DNA from: Chitinophagaceae bacterium
Lineage (GTDB): Bacteria; Bacteroidota; Bacteroidia; Chitinophagales; Chitinophagaceae
Direction: 5' to 3'
DNA: 64,000 bases
NCBI GenBank assembly: GCA_016715365.1
Contig: JADKAM010000001.1
Coordinates: forward strand, 806,001-870,000
Part shown: positions 31,001 through 39,702 of the stretch, one piece after another
Position numbering within the stretch: the first letter of the stretch is position 1
Layout of the letters: every line of letters begins with the position of its first letter
The notes under the pieces: model-generated
Seen by the model: only the letters and a program-made list of their open reading frames with translations
What the model was told of the DNA's origin: nothing
The model's database searches: none
Position numbers and translations under genes: made by a program

Positions 31001-31863
31001 ACATCCTGCCCATCATGATACATGGCACCAATTATACCCTAACTAAAAAAGATGCCTTGCTTAAGAACGGGCAGGTAACACTTAAATTTTTACCCAGGAT
31101 AAAACACGGCGATCTGCAGTTTGGAAACGGCTATGCCGAAAGGGCAAAACTGATCGGAAGATATTTCCGGGCTGAATTTGCTTCGCTGAAAGCTGAAATA
31201 GAACAACCAAAATACTTCAGGGAAAAATTGATATACAACTATATTTACAAAGGCCCATTGCTGGAGTGGTACATGCGGATAAAAACCAGTATGGAGAAAA
31301 ATTATAAAACCTTTTGCGAACTGGTGCCGCAGCAGGGAAAGATACTGGATATTGGTTGCGGCTACGGATTTATGGCTTATATGTTATCCTTCACATCGGC
31401 ACAAAGAAAAATAACCGGGCTTGATTATGATGAAGAGAAGATAGATACCGCCAATAATTGTTTCAGCAAAACCAATAACATTAATTTTGTGCACGGCGAT
31501 GTAATGGGTTTTGAATTTGAACAGTACGATGCCATCATTGTTGCAGATATGCTGCATTATTTGCCACCTGCCGAACAAAAGCAGGTGATTGAAAAATGCA
31601 TCAGTAATCTTAACCCGGGCGGTAAACTTATTATAAGGGATGGCGATGCGGATAAAGAAGCGATGCATAAAAAAACAAAGCTGACAGAATTTTTTTCAAC
31701 AAAGCTGTTCAACTTTAATAAGACAAAAGAAACCGGTTTGAGTTTTTTATCGGGCACCATGATCAGGAACCTGGCAGCAGAAAAAAATATGGACTGCAGT
31801 GAAATGCCCGATTCAAAACATACATCCAACACCCTGTTTATTTTAAAAGCAAGAGCAAATTAA
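28024..31863 (+). CDS. Trifunctional MMPL transporter / lysophospholipid-type acyltransferase / SAM methyltransferase
   Basis: This 1279-residue fusion has three parts. Residues 1-840 are an RND/MMPL-type transporter with an N-terminal membrane segment, a large periplasmic loop, and membrane bundles at about 270-420 and 655-840. Residues about 870-1060 are a PlsC-like acyltransferase with the HxxxxD motif (His900, Asp905) and FPEGTRS. Residues about 1090-1275 are a class I methyltransferase with motif I DIGCG at 1109-1113. The fusion suggests that acyl transfer of the polyene to a lipid acceptor, methylation, and movement across the inner membrane are coupled. The stop and the next ATG overlap by one base (TAATG), so translation is probably coupled. 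This architecture is known from flexirubin-type loci. Confidence 0.92.
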   Translation: MEKILLHIYHFYQKRRPALFITFALFFLSALWFALQVTFEEDISKILPNDKKIEKLNAVFQNSKFMDKLAVTVSLKDTAAIAEPDSLVMYADALVESIEQKLTPFISKINYKVDDGLALELFETVSDYLPVYLNEKDYTEIDSLITPARVKESLEQNFRTLTSPSGFALKSMISKDPVGITFLGLKKLQQLQYDENFELYDNYILTKDRKHLMLFITPKFPPNNTGKNALLLKGLDSLIDNNSSKVTATYFGATAVSVGNALQLRKDSLLTQGITILFIIVFLGFYFRKKRAPFFILIPVIFGAVFSLAAIYFIKGSISVIALGTGSVVLGIAVNFSLHVFNHYRHTSNMQQLIRDLAKPMTVGSFTTVGGFLCLQFVESEMLKDLGLFAAFSLIGASLCSLIFLPHFIAGKKEQAAHAVQEFSWIDKIASLRPEYNKYLVIIIFGLTVFFAFWAGKVGFESDLQNMNYMSSKLKAAEKKLNQINQYALQSVYLVTEGNTLDDALVNNEKLVTQIEKLQDKNIVKKYSGVSSLIISDSLQKIKIERWNSYWTAEKKAALMATVIKEGTALKFNAAAFDNFRMLLDKTYVPVDKEAMAGVRKNFLDDYITEKPGKTTVVTLVKTIPEKRKEVYKTFENEEHVTVLDKQYLTSRFVEIINADFSKIALMTSLLVFIVLLVVYGRIELTLVSFIPMLISWIWILGIMGMAGIQFNIINIIISALIFGLGDDYSLFIMDGLLQEYKTGKKNLSSFKSSIILSAITTIVGLGVLIFAKHPALKSIALISIIGIFCVVIMSQILIPFFFSILIKNRVSKNRFPWTLWGFIKSSTAFSLFISVSIFFTVLGRSFIRLQVREKGKYFYHLLVSKACWFLMYVMGNVKKKIINPQKEDLKKPAIIICNHQSSLDIVPLIMLYPKILMLTNNKKWNAPIFGPVIRMADYFPSEEIEQKTDKIADRMKHGYSLIIFPEGTRSETGDIGRFHKGAFYLAEKLDADILPIMIHGTNYTLTKKDALLKNGQVTLKFLPRIKHGDLQFGNGYAERAKLIGRYFRAEFASLKAEIEQPKYFREKLIYNYIYKGPLLEWYMRIKTSMEKNYKTFCELVPQQGKILDIGCGYGFMAYMLSFTSAQRKITGLDYDEEKIDTANNCFSKTNNINFVHGDVMGFEFEQYDAIIVADMLHYLPPAEQKQVIEKCISNLNPGGKLIIRDGDADKEAMHKKTKLTEFFSTKLFNFNKTKETGLSFLSGTMIRNLAAEKNMDCSEMPDSKHTSNTLFILKARAN

Positions 31864-33377
31864 TGGCAGAAGAATTTGACATAGTGATCATTGGCAGCGG
31901 CATGGGTGGACTGGTATGTGCAGATGTACTCGGGCGTGAAGGCTATAAAGTTTGTGTGCTGGAAAAGAACAGGCAGCTGGGCGGCAGCCTGCAAACCTAT
32001 GTAAGGGATAAAGTGATCTTTGATTCTGGTGTGCATTACCTGGGCGGATTGAGCGAAGGGCAAAACCTGTACCAGGTGTTTAAATACCTGGGCATTATTG
32101 ATAAGCTGAAGCTGCAGAAAATGGATGAAGATGTTTTTGATAAGATATTGATTGAAGGTGATGAGAAGACTTATTTATTTGCACAGGGCTACGAAAATTT
32201 TATTCAGCACCTGCTGAAAGATTTTCCCGATGAAGAAAAAGCATTGCGGCTTTATTGTGATAAGATAAAAGAAGTGTGCAGCAAATTTCCATTGTATAAT
32301 TTAAGAACGGGCGGCAATATTGATGAAAAAAATGCGGTGCTGGGTATTGATACCAGGACTTTTATTGAATCCATTACCGGTAATAAAAAATTACAGGCGG
32401 TACTGGTAGGCAACAGCATGTTGTATGTTTTACAATCGGGCAAAACACCATTTTATGTACATGCCATGATTTTGAACAGCTATATTGAAAGTTCGTGGAA
32501 GTGCATTGACGGAGGATCGGACATTGGCAAATTCATGGCTAAAAATATCCGGGAACATGGCGGCGTTATTCACCGGAATACAGAAGTAAAAAGAATTGTG
32601 GTGGAAGATGGTAAAGTAAGTTATGTTGAAACTGCCGACGGGTCGAAGGTGCATGGAAAGAATTTCATCAGCAACATGCACCCGGTAAGAACACTGGATA
32701 TGACGGAAAGCAATCTTATCAAACAGGCTTATAAGCACCGGGTTAAAAGTCTCGAAAATTCGATCGGCGGTTTTGTGGTGAATATTGTTTTTGAAAAGAA
32801 CACATATCCTTACATAAAAAATAATTTCTATTACATTAAAGACGGACAGGAATGGAATTTGACTGAATACAACGATGAAACCTGGCCAAGCTGTTATGCC
32901 GTATTCTGTTCGGCATCATCCAAATCTCCTGATTATGCCGAATCTATGACCCTGCTTGCTTACATGAAGTTTGATGAAGTAAAACAATGGGCAGGCACAT
33001 TCAATACCGTTTCGAAAGAAGAGGACCGTGGAAAAGATTACGAAGCGTTTAAAAAAATAAAAGCAGAAAAATTGCTTAGCCTTGTTGAAGAACGATTCCC
33101 GGGTGTACGAAAAGCTATCAAATCTTATTATACAGCAACGCCTTTATCGTACCGCGATTATATTGGTAACGACGATGGTTCCATGTATGGTATTGCCAAA
33201 GATTACAGCAATCCTTTAAAAACATTTATATCGCCCCGTACCAAGATTCCTAACCTCTATTTAACTGGACAAAATCTTAATTTACATGGCATACTGGGCG
33301 CCACCATGAGTGGCCTGGTAACCAGCGTTGCGTTTTTAGGGAGCGAAGACATCATAGAAAAAATAAGAAATGCTTAA
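31863..33377 (+). CDS. CrtI-like NAD(P)/FAD-dependent oxidoreductase
   Basis: The 504-residue protein starts with a Rossmann motif (IVIIGSGMGGLVCADVLGRE). It carries the 'DSGVHYLGG' segment near residue 58 and a C-terminal 'NLYLTGQNLNLHGILGATMSG' type segment, as in phytoene desaturase-like flavoproteins. It shares this with the enzyme at 20511, where the equivalent segment reads 'SPGVHYIGG'. It overlaps the upstream gene by one base and the downstream gene by eight, so it belongs to the transporter operon. A likely role is oxidation or saturation of a double bond in the polyene or a linked lipid; the substrate is not determined. Confidence 0.85.
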   Translation: MAEEFDIVIIGSGMGGLVCADVLGREGYKVCVLEKNRQLGGSLQTYVRDKVIFDSGVHYLGGLSEGQNLYQVFKYLGIIDKLKLQKMDEDVFDKILIEGDEKTYLFAQGYENFIQHLLKDFPDEEKALRLYCDKIKEVCSKFPLYNLRTGGNIDEKNAVLGIDTRTFIESITGNKKLQAVLVGNSMLYVLQSGKTPFYVHAMILNSYIESSWKCIDGGSDIGKFMAKNIREHGGVIHRNTEVKRIVVEDGKVSYVETADGSKVHGKNFISNMHPVRTLDMTESNLIKQAYKHRVKSLENSIGGFVVNIVFEKNTYPYIKNNFYYIKDGQEWNLTEYNDETWPSCYAVFCSASSKSPDYAESMTLLAYMKFDEVKQWAGTFNTVSKEEDRGKDYEAFKKIKAEKLLSLVEERFPGVRKAIKSYYTATPLSYRDYIGNDDGSMYGIAKDYSNPLKTFISPRTKIPNLYLTGQNLNLHGILGATMSGLVTSVAFLGSEDIIEKIRNA

Positions 33378-35040
33378 CTGGAAAAAGATAGGAAGACGGA
33401 CCTTACGGGTATTGGGCGTAATTTTTATTCTACTGCTCATTGGTGCTGTTTACCTGGTGCAGGTTACCAAAGTGCCGCCACCCAAACCGGCCGATATGAG
33501 CAGCCTGCAATTGCAGCGTACCGATCATGGTGATGGGTTTTATACTTTAAAGAATAACTGGTTTCGCCACAGCAAAAGCGGCCTGTATGAGTTGTATGTA
33601 GAAGGAGAACCTTTTGAACGGGGAGTTATCAATGGCAAACTTACCGAAGAACTGGTGGTAAGACAGGAAGATCATTTTGCAGAGCAGATAACCAAAATGG
33701 TTCCATCAAAATTTAAAAGGAATTTTTTAAAATACCTGATCGGTTTTTTCAACCGCAACCTGGATAAAAATTTAACTGAAGAATACAAGGAAGAAATTTA
33801 CGGTGTATCAGAATCGGCATCTCCCAAATACCAATACCTGGGCACCAATTACCAGCGCATTTTAAATTACCATGCAGCACATGATATTGGCCATGCCGTG
33901 CAAAACCTGGCACTGGTTGGTTGTACCTCTTTTGGTACCTGGGGCAGCATGAGTGCCGACAGCACGATGATCATTGGCCGCAATTTTGATTTTTATGTGG
34001 GCGATAAATTTGCAGAAGATAAGATCGTTGCATTTTTTAACCCAACAAAGGGCCACAAGTTTATGACGGTTACCTGGGGCGGTTTTGTAGGCGCCGTAAG
34101 CGGTATGAACGACCAGGGTGTTTCCGTAACCATCAATGCAGCAAAGACAGATCTGCCCACAGGTTCCGCCACACCGGTATCTATTGTAACCAGGGAAATT
34201 TTACAATACGCAAAAAATATCCAGGAAGCGATTGCCATTGCAAAATCAAGAAAGATGTTTGTGTCTGAATCTTTTTTGGTGGCATCGGCGGCAGATAATA
34301 AAGCGGTGATCATTGAAAAAACACCCGATGACCTGGATGTGTACGATCCTAAAAAAGAATTCATTGTTTGCACCAATCATTTTCAAAGCAATGGTTTGGG
34401 CAAAACAAAAATGAATATGGAGCAGGAAAAAGAAAGTGCATCATCTTACCGCTACCAAAGACTGATGGAACTTTTGAATGCCAACGGAAAGAACACCGTT
34501 CAAAAAACAGTGAATATCTTACGTGACCAGAAAGGATTGAATGGCGCCAACATTGGTATGGGCAACGAAAAAGCCATCAACCAGTTAATTGCACACCACT
34601 CTATTGTTTTTGAACCAAAGAAACTGATCGTTTGGGTTTCTACATCGCCCTGGCAGCTGGGCCAGTATGTGGCTTATGATCTGAACAAGATATTTGCTTT
34701 GAAAGGCATGAAGGAGAATAAAGAAATTGCCGACAGCAGTTTAACCATCGCCCCCGATTCTTTCTTATTAACACCAGCTTATAAAAATTTTGAAGTTTTC
34801 AGAAACATCAAACAACAGATACTGGATGGCGGAACAGTAAACACCAATAACCTGGTAGCCAGCAATCCTGAATTTTATAATGCGTATCTTTTGGCAGGCG
34901 ATTATCTCTACAAACAAAAGGAATACGCAGCAGCTTTGCAGCATTATAAGCAGGCCTTAACAAAAGTGATTGCAACAAAGAAAGAAGAAGACCATATTAA
35001 AGAGCAGATAAAAAAGATCAATAAAAAACTTGCACCATGA
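33370..35040 (+). CDS. C45-family (Ntn-hydrolase fold) acyltransferase/hydrolase, membrane anchored
   Basis: A single N-terminal membrane segment (about residues 13-32) leads into an extracytoplasmic domain. The segment LVGCTSFGTW places Cys185 where acyl-CoA:6-APA acyltransferase-like (peptidase C45) enzymes have the autoproteolytic N-terminal nucleophile. The following GRNFDF and later GGFVGAVSGMNDQGV segments fit the family. The C-terminus has a short TPR-like helical segment (about 490-550). It could hydrolyse or transfer acyl groups during final attachment or turnover of the pigment ester in the periplasm. It overlaps the flavoprotein gene by 8 bases and acpS by 4. Confidence 0.85.
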   Translation: MLNWKKIGRRTLRVLGVIFILLLIGAVYLVQVTKVPPPKPADMSSLQLQRTDHGDGFYTLKNNWFRHSKSGLYELYVEGEPFERGVINGKLTEELVVRQEDHFAEQITKMVPSKFKRNFLKYLIGFFNRNLDKNLTEEYKEEIYGVSESASPKYQYLGTNYQRILNYHAAHDIGHAVQNLALVGCTSFGTWGSMSADSTMIIGRNFDFYVGDKFAEDKIVAFFNPTKGHKFMTVTWGGFVGAVSGMNDQGVSVTINAAKTDLPTGSATPVSIVTREILQYAKNIQEAIAIAKSRKMFVSESFLVASAADNKAVIIEKTPDDLDVYDPKKEFIVCTNHFQSNGLGKTKMNMEQEKESASSYRYQRLMELLNANGKNTVQKTVNILRDQKGLNGANIGMGNEKAINQLIAHHSIVFEPKKLIVWVSTSPWQLGQYVAYDLNKIFALKGMKENKEIADSSLTIAPDSFLLTPAYKNFEVFRNIKQQILDGGTVNTNNLVASNPEFYNAYLLAGDYLYKQKEYAAALQHYKQALTKVIATKKEEDHIKEQIKKINKKLAP

Positions 35041-35411
35041 TATTTGGTATTGGTACAGATTTGATAGAAGTAGAAAGGGTGGCCGAAAAGATGGAGAAAA
35101 AACAAGGGTTTAAAGAACTTGTTTTTTCTGCTGATGAAATTATATATTGCGAAGCAAGAACTTATAAATACGAACACTATGCAGCCCGCTTTGCAGCCAA
35201 GGAAGCTTTTTTAAAAGCAATTGGCACCGGCTGGCGAAACGGTACTGCATTCAATGAAATTGAAATTTACAATGATGAAGAAGGAAAACCGGAGATCCGT
35301 TTTCATGGCCTTACAGCAAAAACCATTGCTGAACTGAAGCTGGGAAAGATCTTTGTATCACTCTCTCATCTTAAAACCATGGCATGTGCCATGGTGGTAA
35401 TTGAAAGTTGA
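35037..35411 (+). CDS. acpS: Holo-[acyl-carrier-protein] synthase (4'-phosphopantetheinyl transferase)
   Basis: The 124-residue protein has the AcpS signatures GIGTDLIEVERV near the N-terminus (metal-binding Asp8) and FAAKEAFLKAIGTG (metal-binding Glu and Lys). The length is normal. It transfers phosphopantetheine from CoA to the conserved Ser of ACPs. Its place in the pigment operon, overlapping the C45 gene by 4 bases, suggests it serves the three ACPs of this locus (46479, 54104, 63075). Whether it is also the cell's only AcpS cannot be known from the window. Confidence 0.95.
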   Translation: MIFGIGTDLIEVERVAEKMEKKQGFKELVFSADEIIYCEARTYKYEHYAARFAAKEAFLKAIGTGWRNGTAFNEIEIYNDEEGKPEIRFHGLTAKTIAELKLGKIFVSLSHLKTMACAMVVIES

Positions 35412-35447
35412 TGTAGTTTAACGGATTCTAAGGCTTAAATGATTATA

Positions 35448-35535
35448 CTGTCAGACTGAGCTTGTCGAAGACGGCGCTATTTGAAAAGAGCCTCTTTTAT
35501 TTGTAAACCCGCCTTCGACAAGCTCAGGCTGACAG
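35448..35535. repeat. REP-like inverted repeat 2 (TGAGCTTGTCGAAG family)
   Basis: CTGTCAGACTGAGCTTGTCGAAG and its near-complement flank a 42-base centre, directly after acpS. It could help terminate transcription or stabilise mRNA ends. Confidence 0.9.
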
Positions 35536-35571
35536 GTTTTATAAAAACAGTAAAAAAATATTTGCAAGCTT

Positions 35572-36867
35572 ATGAACTATTCACCCGAATCGGCTTTTTT
35601 AAGTAAGGAAGAAATTGTTGCCATGCAGGAAAAAAAACTGCAGGAAACCATTGCCTACCTTAACCAGTATTCACCTTTTTATAAAGAGTTTTTTTCCAAG
35701 GCAAGGTTCAATCCTTCAGGTATAAAAACCATGGAAGACCTGAGTGTGATACCGGTGACCATAAAAGAAGACCTGCAGCAACGCAACGAAGATTTTTTAT
35801 GTGTACCCCGCAATAAGATCATTGAATACAGCTCTACTTCCGGCACATTGGGCAATCCGGTAACCATCATGCTTACCGAAAATGACCTGAGCCGCCTGGC
35901 CTGCAATGAATACGCATCATTGGTAAGCATCGAAAGCTCGGTGAATGATATTTACCAGATCATGCTTACGCTGGACAGGCAGTTTATGGCCGGCATGGCC
36001 TATTATTCCGGAATACAAAAACTGGGCGGCGGCATTATCAGGCTTGGTCCGGGTGTGCCTTCGCTGCAATGGGAAACTATTTTACGATTAAAGCCAACAG
36101 CCATCATTGCCGTTCCTTCATTCATAGTTAAACTCATCAGCTATGCACAGGAACATAAAATAGATATTAACAGCACAACAGTTAAGAAAGCCCTTTGTGT
36201 TGGCGAAAATATCCGCAATGCAGATTTTTCATTGAACGCATTGGGTAAAAAAATTACCGATGCCTGGGATATCAAATTATTTTCTACCTATGCCTCTACC
36301 GAAATGCAAACGGCATTTACAGAATGTACCGAATGTAAGGGTGGCCATTTGCAGCCCGATCTGCTGATCGTAGAATTGCTGGATGAAATGGGCAAAGCAG
36401 TAGTACCCGGCGAACCTGGTGAAGTAACCATTACCACCCTGGGCGTAGAAGGCATGCCCCTGCTGCGCTACAAAACCGGAGATATCTGTGTGTATGATGA
36501 TACACCCTGCGCCTGCGGCCGCAATAGTTTACGATTATCGCCGGTGATGGGACGAAAAAAACAAATGCTGAAATACAAGGGTACTACTTTATACCCGCCG
36601 GCACTTTTTGACATTTTGCACGAAATGGAAAATGTGATTGAATATGTGGCGGAAGTATCATCTAATGAAATGGGAACGGATGAGGTACTTATTTATATTG
36701 TGCCGGATAATTTTGATGAAGAAACGAACCGGAAGATAAGAGCAAACCTGCAGGCCAGGTTAAGGGTTAGTCCACACATAAAATATATTACCGAAGAAGA
36801 AATAAAAAAGATACAGATGCCCGAAGCCGGAAGAAAGATCATCCGGTTTATTGACAGGCGCAACTGA
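35572..36867 (+). CDS. AMP-forming ligase (phenylacetate-CoA ligase-like) for aromatic acid activation
   Basis: The 431-residue protein belongs to the ANL adenylating family. The P-loop-like YSSTSGTLGNP starts at residue 86, and GEPGEVTITTLGVEGMPLLRYKTGD gives the ATP/ribose-binding region. A short C-terminal domain (about 330-431) follows, as in phenylacetate-CoA ligases. CACG-type cysteines (TPCACGRN) are present as in PaaK-like enzymes. The simplest role is activation of the cinnamate-type acid made by the lyase at 42788, as a CoA or ACP thioester, to start polyene synthesis. REP-like repeat 2 separates it from acpS, so it may have its own promoter. Confidence 0.85.
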   Translation: MNYSPESAFLSKEEIVAMQEKKLQETIAYLNQYSPFYKEFFSKARFNPSGIKTMEDLSVIPVTIKEDLQQRNEDFLCVPRNKIIEYSSTSGTLGNPVTIMLTENDLSRLACNEYASLVSIESSVNDIYQIMLTLDRQFMAGMAYYSGIQKLGGGIIRLGPGVPSLQWETILRLKPTAIIAVPSFIVKLISYAQEHKIDINSTTVKKALCVGENIRNADFSLNALGKKITDAWDIKLFSTYASTEMQTAFTECTECKGGHLQPDLLIVELLDEMGKAVVPGEPGEVTITTLGVEGMPLLRYKTGDICVYDDTPCACGRNSLRLSPVMGRKKQMLKYKGTTLYPPALFDILHEMENVIEYVAEVSSNEMGTDEVLIYIVPDNFDEETNRKIRANLQARLRVSPHIKYITEEEIKKIQMPEAGRKIIRFIDRRN

Positions 36868-36872
36868 TCTAT

Positions 36873-36942
36873 TTAAGGGTTGCCAACCTTTTAAAAGTAT
36901 TTTAAGGTTAGCAGTTTTCTACGAAGGTTGGCAACCCTTTAA
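36873..36942. repeat. Inverted repeat AAGGGTTGCCAACCTT...AAGGTTGGCAACCCTT
   Basis: Sixteen-base perfect arms flank a 33-base centre that has its own small palindrome (TTAAAAGTATTTTAA). It follows the ligase gene by 6 bases. It may act as a terminator or be another REP-type family. Confidence 0.8.
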
Positions 36943-37003
36943 GATATCTGTTGAAAGAGATATCTGAGTTTTTAAAAATTAATTGAACATTTACCCTATA
37001 ATG

Positions 37004-37031
37004 AAAATGGCTTTTTAATAACAGCCATTTT
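37004..37031 (+). terminator. Weak hairpin AAAATGGCT...AGCCATTTT
   Basis: A nine-base perfect stem with an 10-base loop lies 33 bases before the halogenase-like gene. It could be a terminator of the upstream unit or a leader structure; the T tail is short. Confidence 0.4.
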
Positions 37032-37063
37032 GCCTTACATTTATATTCCTTAAAACGAAACTT

Positions 37064-38770
37064 ATGAACGATCAGTACGATGTAGTGGTCCTTGGCGGAG
37101 GACTTGCCGGACTTACTTTATCCTTACAACTTAAAAATGCAAAACCCGATATTTCTATATTGGTTTTGGAAAGAAGAGAAACAGAAGCATCTACGGCTGC
37201 ACATAAAGTAGGCGAATCAACTGTTGAACTCGGCACCCATTATTTACGGGAAGTTTTGGACCTGAAAGGATACCTTGAAGAACATGAACTTCCTAAACAC
37301 GGCCTGCGTTTTTTCTTTAAAAATGATACCAAGGAAGATATTACCAGCCGGGTAGAACTTGGTCCACGCCTGCGTTTACCGGTGCCAAGCCACCAGCTTG
37401 ACAGGGGTACGCTTGAAAATTATCTGATGAAGCTTACAAGAGAAAAAGGAAACCAGCTGGAGCTGGGTGCCAAGGTTTCGGGTGTAGAAATATCAACAGA
37501 AAACGGCCACGAGGTTAGTTATATAAAAGGTGGTGAAGAAATAAAAGTAAAATGCCGCTGGGTTGCCGATGCATCGGGCAGGGCCAGTGTTTTGAAGCGT
37601 AAGTTCCAGTTGCAAAAACCGATCGAGCATCATGCAAATGCAGCATGGTGGCGATTGAAAGGTGTTATTGATATTGACACCTGGACTGATAACAAAGACT
37701 GGCAGGGATTTCTTGAACCCGGCCTGCGCTATTTAAGCACGGTACATTTTATGGACAGCGGTTATTGGTTATGGATTATCCCATTAGGTTCAAAAAATAC
37801 CAGCATTGGTATTGTTGCCGATCCGGCGATACATCCTTTTGATACATTCAACACCTACGAAAAAGCCGTTGAATGGATGCGGGTGAATGAACCGCTGGCG
37901 CATAAAATGCTGGTGCCTTTGGGTGAAGGTGAAGGATTGATGGATTTTAAAATTCTGAAGCATTATGCGCATCATACACAAAAAGTTTATTCAACCGACA
38001 GGTGGGGAACAGCCGGGGAGTCTGGTCCGTTCCTGGATCCATTGTATTCGCCCGGCACTGATTTTATTGCCATGAACAATGGCTGGTTAAGCGATCTGAT
38101 ATTGCGTGACCTGGCCGGGGAAGATATTGAGACCCGTGTAAACGTTTATGAGCAATGTCACCTGGCTTTGGTTGATGCCTGGATACCCATCTACCAGAAC
38201 AAATACCTGTTGATGGGAAATACCCAGATCATGGTAATAAAAATATTCTGGGATTGGGCAGTTTACTGGGCAGTACCATGCCATTTATTTGCCAATAAGG
38301 CATTTAACAATATCAGGGTGTTGAGAGACCTGTTTGCAGCAAAGAATGGCTTTGGCCGTAAGTTTGGGGAGTTGCATAAAATAATGCAGGACCTGTTTCT
38401 GGAATGGTTGCCTTATGAACATAAAACATTCTCAAACCGTTACATAGACCCTTTCGATCTGAAAGTCTTGCGAAAATTCCAGGAAGATATTGAAGTACAG
38501 CACGAACCTAACGCTTTAATTGAGCAGATAGGAAAAAACATGGACATGCTGGAACAGCTCGCTGTGGCTATTTTCAGGCTGGTAAGCGCACAAGTGAATG
38601 GCACATCGCCCGATATAAAAGTAAATCCTTACACCATTAACCTGGGCAAAAAAGAAGGAGCGGTAATGCTGGATACAGAATCTGACATGGCCATTGCGCC
38701 CGGCGAAGCGATATCAAAAGATGTGGAGGTGATGTGGTTTTACCCAAAGGTGGCGGTTGAGGCTGTGTAA
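37064..38770 (+). CDS. Flavin-dependent halogenase-like protein (tryptophan halogenase family)
   Basis: The 568-residue protein has GGGLAGLTLSLQL at the N-terminus for FAD, WLWIIP at 235-240 and FLDPLYSPG at 323-331, the two halogenase-associated signatures. A long C-terminal extension (about 400-568) distinguishes it from the two smaller relatives at 17881 and 52191. Halogenation of the aryl head group is a natural role, since chlorinated flexirubins are known; hydroxylation is the alternative. The next gene follows after 43 bases and is probably co-transcribed. Confidence 0.85.
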   Translation: MNDQYDVVVLGGGLAGLTLSLQLKNAKPDISILVLERRETEASTAAHKVGESTVELGTHYLREVLDLKGYLEEHELPKHGLRFFFKNDTKEDITSRVELGPRLRLPVPSHQLDRGTLENYLMKLTREKGNQLELGAKVSGVEISTENGHEVSYIKGGEEIKVKCRWVADASGRASVLKRKFQLQKPIEHHANAAWWRLKGVIDIDTWTDNKDWQGFLEPGLRYLSTVHFMDSGYWLWIIPLGSKNTSIGIVADPAIHPFDTFNTYEKAVEWMRVNEPLAHKMLVPLGEGEGLMDFKILKHYAHHTQKVYSTDRWGTAGESGPFLDPLYSPGTDFIAMNNGWLSDLILRDLAGEDIETRVNVYEQCHLALVDAWIPIYQNKYLLMGNTQIMVIKIFWDWAVYWAVPCHLFANKAFNNIRVLRDLFAAKNGFGRKFGELHKIMQDLFLEWLPYEHKTFSNRYIDPFDLKVLRKFQEDIEVQHEPNALIEQIGKNMDMLEQLAVAIFRLVSAQVNGTSPDIKVNPYTINLGKKEGAVMLDTESDMAIAPGEAISKDVEVMWFYPKVAVEAV

Positions 38771-38813
38771 TGCATCAATGGGTTTGATTTAAGCATCTTT
38801 ACAATCAAATACC

Positions 38814-39638
38814 ATGACTACAGCATTACAAAAAACGGAAAAAATAAGAGCTGTTTTTTTAGAAACACAACTGTTTTATGCAAAGCATGATGAGATGCCT
38901 GCATTGATTGCTTACCTGTCTGATACAGAAAAAGAATTCAGTTCCATTGCTTATGAAAGTGCCTCTATGGCCATTGCATTAAAAAGTTTTGAAGCTGAGA
39001 CATTTCCCCATGAATGGCTTTTGTTTGCCAGCGGCCCTGCCGCTGCACACCATGCACAGGTTTATGTAGGGCTTGGTTGGGCGATTGCAAAATTCAATTT
39101 TCCTTTTTTAACCGCCGTTATAAAATTAGACTCCAAATTTTATTTTAGAATAGCCGATGGATGCGGTTATTATGATGGAAGTTTTAAGCACCGCAGAACT
39201 GTAACTAACAAAGAATTACCGGTTTATTTACCGGATGCAGCCATGCCTATGTATTACCAGGGTGTAGGCCGAAGTATCTGGTATACAGCAAAAGCAGACA
39301 TCCATCATATTTGCAGTAAGATTGAAAGCTTTGCAGCCGAAAGACATGCTGATCTATGGCGTGGTGTTGGTATTGCCGTTGCTTATGTTGGTGGGTGTGA
39401 TGATGCGGATTTAAAAACATTATTGCAACAGGCAGCAACAAATGGTTTTCAATTAGCTTGTGGGGCTGCACTTGCAGCAAGGTCACGTACCATAGCAAAT
39501 ACGATGACGGCGGATACTGACCGTTGCAGCCGTTTGTGGTATACACTTACTGTTGATGATACTGTAATTATAAATGAAGATGCTTATTGTAAGTGGATAA
39601 AACAAATTGAAGAGCGGGTAGCAGCAGGATTTGAATAA
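38814..39638 (+). CDS. DUF1702-like protein
   Basis: The 274-residue soluble protein resembles DUF1702 proteins, first known from enediyne and other polyketide loci; the segments YYQGVGRSIWYTA and WRGVGIAVAYVGG are the basis for this. No catalytic motif is obvious, and its biochemical role is unknown. Its position directly after a halogenase-like gene and upstream of a convergent terminator suggests it closes that small unit and contributes to tailoring of the pigment. The family assignment is from memory of its segments. Confidence 0.7.
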   Translation: MTTALQKTEKIRAVFLETQLFYAKHDEMPALIAYLSDTEKEFSSIAYESASMAIALKSFEAETFPHEWLLFASGPAAAHHAQVYVGLGWAIAKFNFPFLTAVIKLDSKFYFRIADGCGYYDGSFKHRRTVTNKELPVYLPDAAMPMYYQGVGRSIWYTAKADIHHICSKIESFAAERHADLWRGVGIAVAYVGGCDDADLKTLLQQAATNGFQLACGAALAARSRTIANTMTADTDRCSRLWYTLTVDDTVIINEDAYCKWIKQIEERVAAGFE

Positions 39639-39653
39639 AATAAGATAAATGGA

Positions 39654-39682
39654 AAAGAGGTCCATTTCTGAACCTCTTTTTA
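39654..39682. terminator. Bidirectional terminator between convergent genes
   Basis: AAAAGAGGT pairs with ACCTCTTTT, with T-rich sequence on one side and A-rich on the other. It lies between the DUF1702-like gene and the convergent secreted-protein gene. Confidence 0.75.
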
Positions 39683-39702
39683 TAAAAATTGTACACCTGA
39701 AT

